Source: Setophaga petechia (Eukaryota > Chordata > Aves > Passeriformes > Parulidae). Taken from it: a stretch of DNA of 64,000 nucleotides. Position numbers and translations under genes: made by a program. Location of the stretch: contig JANCRA010000018.1 in the NCBI GenBank assembly GCA_024362935.1, forward strand, positions 186,001 to 250,000. The letters run 5' to 3'. The notes under the pieces were generated by a model that did no database searches, was not told the origin of the DNA, and saw only the letters and a list, made by a program, of their open reading frames with translations. Below, in pieces: positions 1 through 11,505 of the stretch (within the stretch, counting starts at the first letter, position 1; every line of letters starts with the position of its first letter).

Positions 1-286
1 AAAAACAAAATCAAATCCTGCTGTCTTTTGGCAGACAAAATTCCATTAATTTGCAATTCTGTGAAATTTCATTTCTTCACAAAAAGAAAATAAGTGGTAA
101 AATATTAAAATTTTAAATTTCAGTGCCTCTCCTGCTGCTTTGTCCCGGCAGCACATGGCTATGGAGCCTTCAGCTGGCACTTGGATAATTCAGGTCTTGG
201 AGGGGAAAAAACTGGAAGTGAGCAAGAGGGATCCACAAACTCTGGGGTGGGAGTGAAACTGAGAGTTTGTGGTTTTCTGTGTAGAA
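1..286. other. Unique AT-rich sequence, nothing recognised
   Basis: No repeat signature, plausible exon or RNA gene is visible in this short left-edge stretch. Confidence 0.5.
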
Positions 287-795
287 TCCCAGAATGGTTT
301 GGGTGGGAGGGGACATTAAATGTTATCTCCTAGTATGGGGTCCTTCCTGCCTGTCCCCATGGCAGGGACACTTCCACCATCCCAGGTGCTCCAATCCCCA
401 GTGTCCAGCCTGGCCTTGGGCACTGCCAGGACCCAGGGGCAGCCACAGCTGCTCTGGGAATCCATCTCAGCTCCTCCACACCCTCCCAGCCAGGAATTCC
501 TTCCCCAATCCCATCTAACCCTGCTCTCTGTCCATTTGCAGCCATTCCCTGTATCCTGTCCCTCCATCCCCTGGAAATTGTCTCTCTCCATTTTTCCTGC
601 AGCTCCTCCAGGCCACCCTGAGCTCACCCCAAAGCTTCTCCTGTCCAGGTGTACAACCCCAATTCTCCAGCCTTTCCTCCCAGCAGAGCTGCTCCATCCC
701 TCTGCTCACCCTGGAGCCTCCTCTGGGCTCTCTGCAGCAGCTCCAGGTCCCTCCTGTCCTGGGCACCCCAGCTCTGCAGGAGGGCATCTCAAAAG
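287..795 (-). mobile_element. CR1 LINE fragment, 5'-truncated, about 0.5 kb
   Basis: The plus strand starts with CCCAGAATGGTTTGGG, the complement of the avian CR1 3' end, then shows the CR1 landmarks CCATGGCAGGGACA, CAGCCTGGCCTTGGGCACTG and GCCACAGCTGCTCTGGGAA. Further right come the body signatures CAGGTGTACAACCCCAATTC and GAGCCTCCTCTGGGCTCTCT. The element lies on the minus strand with its 3' end on the left. It is one of the longest CR1 copies here, but it covers only the terminal part of a full-length element and has no intact reverse transcriptase. Open frames of up to 160 codons within it are incidental. Confidence 0.9.
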
Positions 796-3090
796 TCAAT
801 GATCAAATTTTATCAATTATCAAAAGCATTTGGAAGTTTGATTGTCCTGGGCAGTGCCTTCCTGCCTACTTGGCAGAAGAAAAAGGATTGTGTGTTTGAG
901 ATGTAACCCTGTAAAATGCTGTGTGCTCCCAGCCCTGCTGGAGATGATGTCACTCAGCAGGACAATCCATTCCAAACAAGACCTGATATTAAATTATCCA
1001 TCCTGTCCTGCATGATCCCACTGTCTGTGACCTCAGTCTGTGCTGCCTCCCTGCTCTGTCACCCTGGCACTTCCCAGGTGTCCCTGGCAGCACCCAGTGT
1101 TCTCTGTGAGGCAAATCCTCTCAACAGGTGAAATATTCAGCATTTTCCCAGTGGTTTCCTGACGTGCCCACCTCCACAGTGGGATCAGTTCAAATTCCTC
1201 CTGTCCTGCTGTCCATCAGCTGCAAAATGGAATTATCCTGGTGCCCCTCTTTGGAAAATCTGGCCATCAGTCAATGGTGTTTCCATGGCAAACCCAGCCT
1301 CAGAAGGCCCCAAAGTGCACCAGCTAAGCACCAAAATGTCCCCCAATGCAGCCAAAATATCCCCCAAAATGTGAAATATGGTGCTAAGATAATGTCAGCA
1401 AACCCAGGACAGAGATAACTCTTCCTGTAGAGTAACTGTATTATATAAGCAGCCATGAAAACCTTGGAAAAACGAGATATTTGAAATCTCATTTGATAGA
1501 GATGATTTGTGCTAAAGCAATTTCTCCCAAGGAAATGTGGATCTCATTTGCCAACTGTGATTTGAAAGAAGAAATATATATATTGATTTTTTTTTCCTGG
1601 TTTTGGTTTTTTTTTTATTATTATTTTATTTTTGGCTCTCACAGGATGGATTTTACTCCAGAGCAGGGAAGGGGACAGAGAATAAAATACTCAATTCTTC
1701 CTCCATAGTTCATTGAAATTCCCTGTAGGAAGAGATGTTCCATTCCATAGATGTCACATCCTCATGCACCCCAAATTATTTCTTTTTAAGCCCTGTATTA
1801 TATTGTAGGTTATGAACTACCTTTTAATAAATTTAAGAGGAATTTAGCAAATTTTGGCAAGGTATCCTCAAATCTAACTCCTCCCTTCAGTACTTGGAGG
1901 CTTTCTTTGAATTAATAAAGATATTAATTGACAACACAATGACAATATTTGACAAAAAACCCCCAAAATATTGAATAATGCTTTTCCTTAATATATCTTT
2001 CCTGTAGTTTGCAACAGCTGGAGACACTTTTGGAGTGGTGATTCCCAAATTTTGCTGCATGAAACCATGAAAAATAAAAGTCCAAGTGTTTCTCACAGGT
2101 TTTGTGATTCTCACTGGAGTCAAAAGAAGTCACCTAACTAGTGAGTACTTTATTTAAAATATAATATTTAAAAGTGAGTATTTTCTTTTGTGGGACATGG
2201 GAATAGAGTTTTTAAACCAGAATTTTTTTGGAATTTTTTTTGTTTTTTAATGACGCAACTTTGTAATTGTGTATTAATGAGAAGAAATTAATATTATTTT
2301 TTTTTTGACTGTAACTTATGATATTGTTTCTTCCTGTCCTTTTCTACTGTTCTCTGTGAAAGACAGTGCTAAAAACAAACAAATATTTGCAGCTTTTCCT
2401 CAGAAATTCTCTTTAAAATTTGATTGCTTTTTCTCAGACCATGCCTGTTAATCCAGTGACACAAACCCTTCATGGCCCTCCTTGGATGTTGAAGTTTTAG
2501 TTTAAAAACAGTAATTATGTTTGAAATTGGTCAAATATTTTAATTTTCAATATGAATCAAAAAGTATTTTTCTGCTGTTCAATATCTAAAGAAAAATCCC
2601 CTTTATGGTGTTTTGCAGATGCCACTGAAGTCAGAATCACTCCCTAAATTTGCTGTTGCAAACTCCCCACCTTTCTCTGTTACAGGACAGATAAACCCAG
2701 GCTGAGGGGCTGCTTCCCTGCCATTATTTCATGGTATTTTCCCCTTTGTTTGGGTTCCATGATATGATATATGAAGCAAAATCAATAATTCCCACTTTTC
2801 TCAGGTTAAGGGCACAGCTGAATAAATAATTTATAAGTCATTGGATCAATGTGATTTCAGAGAACATCCACCAGCAGAGCCCAGTTTTCTCAGATACCCC
2901 CATTATTTGAAATTATCTGACAATTGTCTTGGGTAAATCTTTAAGTCCTTCTATTGACCAGAACTAATTTGAAATAAGCAGTTGCTATTTGTGCTCTGCT
3001 CCTTCTTTGTGACCTGCCAGCTCTGAGTCACCGTGTGCTGCCTGATTGGATCAGCAGCAAAACCTTGATGAAAAAGCCTTGAAAAAATCA
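796..3090. other. Unique AT-rich stretch, no gene recognised
   Basis: About 2.3 kb without a recognisable gene or mobile element. It contains a T-rich tract around 1588-1635. No open frame here has exon-like support. Confidence 0.5.
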
Positions 3091-3215
3091 GAATTCCAGA
3101 CTGGTTTGGGTTGGAAGGGAGATTAAAACCCATCCCTGACCTTCCATAGACCAGATTGCTCCAAGCTGGCCTTGGACACTTCCAGGGATGGGACAACCAC
3201 AACCTCCCTGATCCA
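3091..3215 (-). mobile_element. CR1 LINE 3'-end fragment
   Basis: GACTGGTTTGGGTTGGAAGG followed by AGCTGGCCTTGGACACTTCC and GGGATGGGACAACCACAAC matches the minus-strand layout of the terminal CR1 sequence. Only the last ~125 bp of the element remain. Confidence 0.85.
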
Positions 3216-3510
3216 CACACATTTCCCTGAGTGGAAGAAATATCCACACCTGTCCTAGCTGAGATGGAGACAGTACAAAGTACACACTCCATTTTCAGAA
3301 GGCTTCAAACTGGTTTTATTCTAGCATGAATACTTTTTATTTATTCTTACAAAGCTCGTAAGTTTACAATTTACTCATTGGTCACGAGACACAAACAAAG
3401 GAATTGCTCATTGGAACAGGCAGCTGCAGGTTTCTCTTATTTATTTATCCTTCTTTCTTTCTTGGTTTCTGTGTCAACAACCTTGGTAGAAAAATTCTTT
3501 CAGGGGTAAA
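3216..3510. other. Unique sequence between CR1 fragment and 19-bp array
   Basis: No gene or repeat recognised. The sequence is AT-rich. Confidence 0.4.
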
Positions 3511-3625
3511 CATGGATCCTCTTATCAAACATGGATTCTCTTATCAAACATGGATTCTCTTATCAAACATGGATCCCCCTATCAAACACGGATCCCCTTA
3601 TCAAACATGGATCCTCTTATCAAAC
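3511..3625. repeat. 19-bp tandem repeat, about 6 copies
   Basis: The unit is CATGGATCCTCTTATCAAA with point variants (GGATTC, GGATCC followed by CCC). Six units fit 115 bp. Several carry a BamHI-type GGATCC. Because 19 is not a multiple of 3, the overlapping open frames rotate through the repeat and are not evidence of coding. Confidence 0.92.
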
Positions 3626-3865
3626 TTCTCTCTGGCTAACCCAAGTCACTGTAAAGCCTCTTCCACACATGCCATTAAGAAGAATGCAACACTTTCCCAG
3701 AGATTTTTTTTTAAGGATAGATTGTCTGGAGTTGAAATCCCTTCTCCTCCCCATTTTTTATTGGCACTGTGGAAACCATGGCTGTGAAGGCATTGATCTT
3801 CCTGCAGCCTCTTTTTGAGGATTGGCTCTGGAACGTGTAACACATTGATCTCCCAGTCCCACAGG

Positions 3866-5073
3866 GCTGATCCGAGTGCTCTTGGAATCAATTGAACAAT
3901 TCCTGGAGTTTCCAGGGAAAGTGGGAATGTGCTAAAAGGATGTTGGACTGGTCCAGGTGCTCTCAGAACCAATGGAACGATTCCTGGAGTTTCCAGGGAA
4001 AGTGGGAATGTGCTGAAAGGATGTTGGGGCTGGTCCAGGCACTCTCAGAACCAATGGAACAATTCCTGGCGTTTTCAGGAAAAGTGGGAATGTGCTAGAA
4101 GGATGCTGGGGCCTATCTGAGCGCTCTCGGAATCAATGGAACAATTCCTGGCCTGAGTGCTCGGGGAACCAATGGAAAAATTCCTGTAGTTTCCAGGGCA
4201 AGTGAGAATGAGCTAAAATGATGTTGGGGCTGATCCGAGCACTCTTGGAACCAATGGAACAATTCCTGGCATTTTCAGGAAAAGTGGGAATGTGCTAGAA
4301 GAATGCTGGGGCCTATCTGAGCACTCTCGGAATCAATGGAACAATTCCTGGAGTTTCCAGGGCAAGTGAGAATGTGCTAAAAGGATGTTGGGCTGGTCCA
4401 GGTACTCTCAGAACCAATGGAACAATTCCTGGAGTTTCCAGGGCAAGTGCTAAAGGATGTTGGAACTGATCTAGGTGCTCTTGGAATCAATGGAACAATT
4501 CCTGGAGTTTCCAGGGAAAGTGGGAATGTGTTAGAAGGATGTTGGGGCTGATCTGGGTGCTCTTGGAACCAATGGAACAATTCCTGGCATTTTCAGGGAA
4601 AATGGGAATGTGCTAGAAGCATGTTGGGGCTGATCTGGGTGCTCTCAGAACCAATGGAACAATTCCTGAAGTTTCCAGGGAAAGTGGGAATGTGCTAAAA
4701 GGATGTTGGGGCTGATCTGAGCACTCTTGGAATCAATGGGACAATTCCTGGAGTTTCCAGGGAAAATGGGAACGTGCTAAAGGGTGTTGGGGCTGATCTG
4801 GGTGCTCTTGGAATCAATGGAACATTTCCTGGCCTGAGTGCTCTCAGAACCAATGGAACAATTCCTGAAGTTTCCAGGGAAAGTGGGAATGTGCTGAAAG
4901 GATGTTGGGGCTGATCCAAGTGCTCTTGGAATCAATGGAACAATTCCTGGCATTTCCAGGGAAAGTGGGAATGGGATAAAAGGATGTTTGGGCTGATCTG
5001 AGCGCTCTCAGAACCAATGGAACAATTCCTGGAGTTTCCAGGGAAAGTGGGAATGTGCTAGAAGGTTGTTGGG
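3866..5073. repeat. 82-bp minisatellite, about 15 copies
   Basis: Roughly 1.2 kb of head-to-tail units of ~82 bp. Landmarks recur in order: GATGTTGGGGCTGATCTGAG, GCTCTTGGAATCAATGGAAC, AATTCCTGGAGTTTCCAGGG and AAAGTGGGAATGTGCTA. Some units are shortened (near 4150-4175, 4440-4460 and 4825-4835). Each unit holds CCTGG-AGTTT-CCAGG, a 5-bp stem and 5-base loop able to form a hairpin. Units differ by scattered substitutions, so the array is moderately diverged. Confidence 0.93.
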
Positions 5074-7085
5074 ACATGTTTGAGCCACAGACATTTCTTG
5101 CAAGGGAAAGTTCAGCACAGTGTCAGTGCTGGCAGAAATCAAAATGTTTTAATTCAGAAATGAATGCAAGGATGAAGGAACAGTAAAAAGAGACATTAAT
5201 AAAACTTTTGTGGTGTTCAGGCTTCACTTGCTGTTTCCATGGTAGGTTTCTGATATCTGCTTCCACACATAAGTCTTGTCCATATCACATCTTTTGTGAT
5301 AAGGGCTATCTTACCCGCTGAAAAACCAGCTGATAATGCCTTTCCCTGTCCGTTTTATGGAGCATGGAATTTAATCCTATGAATTTCTCAGCCAGGTTTT
5401 CTATTTTAAATTGTTTCAGCTATAGGTTGATTTGTTTCTAGTGCTGTTAACAGCTGGTACATCTCTGCAATCTTATTTTTGTCATTTATTCTTCCAGGCC
5501 TGACTCCTGCCAGGATCACACTGGGACAGCAGCTCCCATGTGCAGCTAAAAAACACTCATTCATTAAATCAGTCATCTTTGCTCATGTGCAAATCTACTT
5601 TTTTAACTTCTCCCAAAACTCCTAAAATCTGTTTTTGCTACAATATTTACATGTAAAATAGGAGCCAGGGTACTGATGTGCTCTGAGCACTTCATCATCC
5701 TTCTGGCCTTTATTTCCTTGCTTTCTGTACTCCTGTCACGTATTTTGTCTTCAGTTTTGCAGGCAAATTCCTGGCTGGGGAACTTCCCTAGGAAGAGATG
5801 TAATTCCTCATGTCCCTGCTCCATGAACAAAGCTGCAGGCACTGTATTTATACAGATTATAGCTGATTTTATATGTCCTTATATAATGCATTCTAACAGA
5901 TTTAAGCTGGGGGAGCATTTTGTAACTTCTGTATGGGAGCTTCATCATCAAATCCTATTTGTTTTTCAGATTTTGGTTCTAATTCTCATGAATCCCTTTA
6001 CAAATGTCCTTTTCTTCACGGAATAATGTCAAACAACTTTTCTGATGGCTGGGTATTGTTTCTGCTGGAACATGATGGATTCCTCTGAGGTAGGATTTGT
6101 CAAGATTTTACATCTCCTTTTGTGGTCACAACTGAGGGCATTATAAGTGTTTGGATTTTTGGATACTTTGTCCTGAAATCTTTCCTTATTAACAAACTCA
6201 GGGAGATTTTGTTAAGTAGGGATAGCAGATAACTAATTTTGAACTCTCGAGCGCATAGAAATCTTTGATATCTCAGGCTGTTCTTGCCACAAATAGTTTT
6301 GTCAGTTATTTCAGGAGAAAAAATGATTTTTAAAGCAAAGCCATGATGGTCAAGATTTAAGACATCCCAATGCAACAACAAAAAGTTATTTTGGCAGAAT
6401 ATTGGACTCCCTGATTGAAATAATTAATAAATCCTTGGACAACTGTTGGGATAATCAGTTTGCAGCCACTCTTGGAAGACTGTGCCACTCTAGCTGCCCA
6501 GGGAGGGATCTGCTCTGTAAATAAGATTTTACCATTCCTCCATCTCCATTTCCAGTCCATAAAATCGAGGCTTCCCATGGAGGAATGGCCCAGTTATCAC
6601 CAGCTTCATTTTGCATAATTGGGTTCTCTGGTGCTGCAGCCAGAGCTGCCATTAAACCCCAGCCAGGCTGAGGGAGCCCAGGAGTGAGAGTGAGAGCAGG
6701 AGTGAATCCTGGAGCACTGACAGGCCCAAAAGCACCTCTGTGCAGCTGGTCAGCACCAAGGCAGTGGGAAATGTTGTTATGCAGAGATGCTCCAGATGTC
6801 CTGTGACTGGAGCTGCTCCCACTGCCTGCCTTTGTGGGCGGATTTTCGTCCTACGCCGATGCAAAGCCACTAAAAGTGGTGAAGTTCTCCATGTGGGATG
6901 TGGGAATTGGACCCGTGGTGCAGCAATATCCATAAGCACTGAGCTAAACCAACTGCTTGGATAGTCAGGATTGAGTTTTGGATTCAAAGCATGAACTGGT
7001 TTTTGGCCTGCAGTTTTTTACTAGCTTAGGACCATGTATAAACCCAATATATGTGTGTATATTAAACCACTATAATCCAAATCCA
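5074..7085. other. Unique stretch, no gene recognised
   Basis: About 2 kb. A 116-codon open frame at 5676-6026 (+) has no recognisable domain and no coding context, and I regard it as chance. Nothing else stands out. Confidence 0.5.
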
Positions 7086-7086
7086 A

Positions 7087-7162
7087 ATAAACTGGTTTTA
7101 ACAGTATAAAACCAGTTTAACACTGTTTAAAACCAGTTTAACAGTATTAAACTGGTTTTACT
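7087..7162. repeat. Small palindromic/tandem cluster of AAACTGGTTTTA motifs
   Basis: AAACTGGTTTTA and its complement TAAAACCAGTTT alternate four times within ~75 bp, so that TAAACTGGTTTTAACAGT on the left can pair with ACTGTTTAAAACCAGTTTA further right with one bulge. This is an inverted-repeat cluster of unknown origin in AT-rich DNA. Confidence 0.75.
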
Positions 7163-7966
7163 CCCTCTGTTGTCTGTTATGGCCATGCCCTATAATTATG
7201 GGACTCATCCCCACAATTATATCATCCTGTCTCCCCAGACCATGCTGTGTTTATTACAAACCTTTGGTTTCTCGGGTATTTAAATATTTTTAACTTTTTT
7301 TTTAAACACCCAAACAGTTTTCAGATCATTCTATCTTCTCACTCTGCAACTGCAGTGATATTTTGGAGAGCAGTAATAACCTACATTTTACAGTTTATCC
7401 TTTTCCTCTCAGAAAACACGATTAAAACTCTGTTCTCTCAGTTCTGAAGACTTAATTTATTTGTCTTTCACAGGCAGATTATTTAAAATCTTCTAATATT
7501 CAAATGTAAATAATCAAACCTAAGGCCTATTTGCTGTAGATCTTAAAACAAAATCTCTGTTCTTTAAATCTTTGTTTCCAAGAGAGAAAAGAACCTTGTG
7601 CCAAATGAAAAAATAAAAAAAAAAGGAAAAAAAGAAAAATCATTTGCAGTTCATCTTTTGGATAAGACTATTACAAAGCTATTGGAAGCAAAAAGCCAGC
7701 CTACAAAAAATGCACATTGTATTGCCTCAGATATAGAAGAATGAATTACAGGATTTGAGTCTTATTTATTTTCCAGAACTGCTTAAGAACATTCAATCCC
7801 GTGTTAAAAAGTAGTCACTCGCTGCTTTGTTCGTGGGTTTGTTGTTGAGGCACTTGAGGGTTTTGGCTGGGTGGGTTTTTTTATCTAAACTTTAGCAAAG
7901 CACAAGAGGAAAGTAGGGCACTGCAGCAGAGTGAGGGCCTTGGAGAGGGGAAAACAACCTCAGCCA
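7163..7966. other. AT-rich unique stretch
   Basis: No gene recognised. There is an A-rich low-complexity patch near 7606-7638. Confidence 0.5.
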
Positions 7967-8835
7967 GCAGGGATGGGGATGGGAAAGGGACAGGGATGGG
8001 ACAGGGACAGGGATGGAGCAGGGATGGGGCAGGGATGGGGTAGGGATGGGAAAGGGATAGAGCAGGGACAGGGATGGGACAGGGACAGGGATGGGGCAAG
8101 GATGGACCAGGGACAGGGATAGGGCAGGGATGGAGCAGGGACAAGGATGGGGCAGGGACAGGGCTGGGAGAGGGACAGGACAGGGATGGAGCAGGGACAG
8201 AGATGGGGCTGGGACAGGGATGGGGCAGGGACAGGGATGGGGTTGGGACAGGGATGGAGCAGGGATGGAGCAGGGACAGGGATGGGAGAGGGATGGGACA
8301 GGAATGGAACAGAGACAGGAATGGAGCAGGGACAGGGATGGAGCAGGGATGGGGCAGGGACAGGGATAGGACAGGGATGGAGCAGGGACAGGGATGGGGT
8401 AGGGATGGGGATGGGACAAGGATAGAGCAAGGACAGGGATAGGGCAGGGATGGAGCAGGGACAGGGCTGGGAGAGGGACAGGACAGGGATGGAGCAGGGA
8501 CAGAGATGGAGCAGGGATGGAGCAGGGACAGGGCTGGGAGAAGGATGGGACAGGGATGGAACAGGGACAGGAATGGAGCAGGGACGGAGCAGGGACAAGG
8601 ATGGAACAGGGACAGGGTTGGGGCCGGGACAGGGATGGGACAGGGATGGAGCAAGGACAGGGCTGGGAGAGGGATGGGACAGGGATGGGGCAGTGACAGA
8701 GATGGAGCAGGGACAAGGATGGAGCTGTGATGGGGATGGAGCAGGGATGGGGCTGGGTCAGGGATGGGGCTGTGACAGGGATGGAACAGGGACAGGGATG
8801 GGGCAGGGATGTCTCAGGGACAGGGATGGGACCAT
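7967..8835. repeat. Degenerate GGGACAGGGATGG minisatellite, ~0.87 kb
   Basis: Built from interchangeable 6-bp blocks (GGGACA, GGGATG, GAGCAG, GGGGCA) combined into 12- and 18-bp units. The plus strand is strongly purine-rich. Because the period is a multiple of 3 and the motif lacks stops, several frames stay open on both strands, including 370 codons on the minus strand (7892-9004) rich in Pro, Ser, Leu and Cys. These are repeat artefacts. Confidence 0.92.
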
Positions 8836-10826
8836 ACAGGGCTGGAGCTGCATGAAGGATGGAGCTGTGTTGGAGAAGGAGCCATGTCAGGCTCCAGTTT
8901 TTAGGATTGGGGTGTTTGAGCTTCCACACGGATCTATGGAGATATGGCCACCATAATGTTTCAGAGAAGCCATTGAAGAACATTGCTGAATGTTCCTTTT
9001 CCATCTTGCTATTCCTTCCTTTTTTAATTCTTTGCTGTCTTCAGAGTGGATGAAATCTTTGGAGAGGATCAGCACACGAGGAGTTTGTTATTCCTCTTTA
9101 ACCCTGTGAAAACACCTCCACTCTGAACAAAGCCACCTTGCCTTTGATGTCTGTGGAATTCTGGGGGAGGCACAGGGGCAGAGCTGCTCCCTTTGGGAGT
9201 GTGAATCCTTCAAACAAAACCTTGGGACATTGTTTTAAATGCTGAAAACAAAGCAGAGCCCTGAGAGGGCACTTTGCTTTGTGGAGTTAATTTGGGGAGT
9301 TCTCAGATCCTCGATGGGTGAACAGAAATCCTTTTTTGGAATATTGCTGTGGAGATGCTTCACTTTTACACCCCCCACAGTGGAGGGTTCTTGTCACAAA
9401 ATTCCACATCTCAGATGTTTGATAAAAGCAGGGGTGCTCTGAGTGCCCACAGATGAGGCAGCTCCAAAATGCTTTTTTTTTTTCTGGAGTCCATCATTGC
9501 AAGAAGAAGTTTGGGTTTTTTTCAAATATTTTATCTTCAAATCATGATTAAATTATAGTCTGATCATAGACTGAACACAAGGATGTTGGTGAAATAACCT
9601 ATGGATAATGCAAGGACACTCATCCAGGAGTCTTACATGGTCAGGCTGTGCCATCTCTGGAATTTAATTTGAAATCTCAACTTTACCTGGAATTCTTTGC
9701 AGTAATGTTGATGGTTACTATAAGCACCAGGTAATTTCACTGACAGCAAGAAGTTTCGTTTCTCTATATATTTCCTTTTATCTAATGCAAAGTAATTTTA
9801 AATCATCTTAGAAATTCCTTCCTCCTGGCAAAGATAAAACAAAGGTGCAGTACTGTTACATTTAACAAGCAGATGAATGCTTTATGAGTATGAAGAAATG
9901 ATTAATGAATTTCTTATATTTTATTTTAAATGTGTCTAATCATGGGGAGAAAGAACAGATTGACATTTTTTCTTTAGATTAAGTCAAAACTTACATTAAG
10001 TTTTAAAGATTCATTTTTCACATGGAGCTGGCTTTAAAATGAGGTTTTTAATTTTTTGAGTTTATTTGTTGCTGTGTGAATATTTGAATTTTAATCTCTT
10101 TTGGAGAGGTGAAGGTCCAGGACAGCGGTGACACAGCCGAGGTGACCCTGAAAGAGAGGGAAAAGCCAGCACAGATGCTTTAACTCCTCTCACAAGTTGA
10201 TACATTTACAAATAACCATTTTCAGCATCTTCCTGCTGCATCCAAATCTGTCAGCTCAACCTCTCCTCAGTTTGTGTGGAATCACATCGTTCCTGCTCCG
10301 AGGTGAAGCCTCATTAGCCTTCACAAAACAATATCAACAGGAAATGTCTGGGATGATGGGACTGGAGAGGTGCAAAACTGCTGCTGGAAACACAGATACC
10401 TGACAAGCCATTAATGAGATCATTAAAAACAGGCAAAAATTCAATTTCATCTGAAAATACGAGACTTGTAACGTGCTGAAAAATACATCAAAAAGCTGTT
10501 ACATTGCTAAAAATGCTCAGGGAGTTTTGCATCCTAATGTGGGGCATTGACTGACACGCAAGCGAAGGAAAAATATCAATATTAAATCAGATGGAATGGC
10601 AGGCTGTAACTTCTGCCATCCGTGGGAATTGTAATTGAATTTCTTGTGGGAACTGTAGAAGCATTTCAATGGAGGTGCACAAAAATCCCCTTAGGGAGAC
10701 AGAGGTGCAGAGGCTGCAGGTTTGCTCGTGCCCAAAGCTACAGCAAGAGTGAAAATGCAGCCGTGGCAAAGGTATTCCTCAATGGATTTTGTCAGGAATT
10801 AGATTTTTGGAAATTTTGCTGAAAGT
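8836..10826. other. Unique stretch, no gene recognised
   Basis: About 2 kb of AT-rich DNA. No exon or mobile element could be supported. Confidence 0.5.
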
Positions 10827-10945
10827 GTTCGAGGCCAGGATGGACAGGGCTCGGAGCAGCCTGGTCTGTGGAAGGTCCCATGGCAGGGGTGGAACTGGGT
10901 GGGCTTTAAGGTCCTTCAAACCCAAACCACTCTGGGATTTAGAAT
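10827..10945 (+). mobile_element. CR1 LINE 3'-end fragment
   Basis: Reads in the forward sense: GGCCAGGATGGACAGGGCT, then CCCATGGCAGGGGTGGAACT and TTTAAGGTCCTTCAAACCCA, and ends at CACTCTGGGATTTAGAAT. This is the mirror image of the minus-strand CR1 copies elsewhere in the window. Confidence 0.85.
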
Positions 10946-11041
10946 AATATTTTGTGAAGTTCTTGGGAATTTATCAGGTTTAAATGATCTGCAGTGTGAC
11001 AAAGGGACCTCTAATGCAAAAGCTTTAGATTAATGAATTTC

Positions 11042-11436
11042 TGTGACGGTGGTCACAGGGGTTTGTAGAGGATGGAAGAGACAGGGATCTTGATTCCATG
11101 ATCAGAAGGCTTGATTTATTATATTATGATATATATATATATAACATTATAACTATACTACATAGGAATAGGAAAGGAAAGGAACTTCTTCAGAAGCTGG
11201 CTAAGCTAAGAATAGCAAGGAAAGAATAAAAATAAAGGTCTGTCCCTTGGCAGAGAGTGAGAGCAGCTCCACCATGAGTGGTCAGTAAATCCAAACATCC
11301 ACAGGAGACCAATCCCAGGTGGACCTGTTGCATTCCACAGCAGCAGATAATCATTGTTTACATTTGTTACTGAGCTTCTCAGCTCCAGCAGGAAAAATCC
11401 TACAAAAAGGATTTTTCACAAAGGATGTCTGCGACA
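11042..11436. mobile_element. Solo LTR of an endogenous retrovirus, family A copy 1
   Basis: A 395-bp element starting TGTGACGGTGGTCACAGGGG and ending GTCTGCGACA (TG...CA). It is flanked by AATTTC (11036-11041) and AATTTA (11437-11442), a 6-bp target-site duplication with one mismatch. It matches 14260-14657 and 60924-61314 along its length, sharing TTGATTCCATG/TTGACTCCATG, AGACCAATCCCAG, TGTTGCATTCCACAGCAGCA and GGATTTTTCA. No retroviral gene lies beside it, so it is a recombined solo LTR. A 6-bp duplication is typical of class II (ERVK-like) elements. Orientation is uncertain: AATAAA-type signals occur on both strands. Confidence 0.88.
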
Positions 11437-11449
11437 AATTTACTGAATA

Positions 11450-11505
11450 ATGGAAAAATTTGAGTTTGAAGAGACCTTTAAGCTCATCCCATTCCAGCCC
11501 TGTGC
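11450..11505 (-). mobile_element. Short CR1 3'-end remnant beside the LTR
   Basis: TTTGAGTTTGAAGAGACCTT and AAGCTCATCCCATTCCAGCC match the CR1 3'-terminal region in minus orientation. The LTR next to it appears to have landed near the 3' tip of this older CR1. Confidence 0.65.

Noticed and set aside
5676..6026. 116-codon hydrophobic open frame
   Set aside because: No family resemblance, no splice or promoter context. Length is within chance for AT-rich DNA of this size.
7892..9004. 370-codon minus-strand open frame rich in Pro/Ser/Leu/Cys
   Set aside because: It is a by-product of the 6-bp-based GGGACAGGGATGG array, with parallel open frames in other phases and on the other strand.
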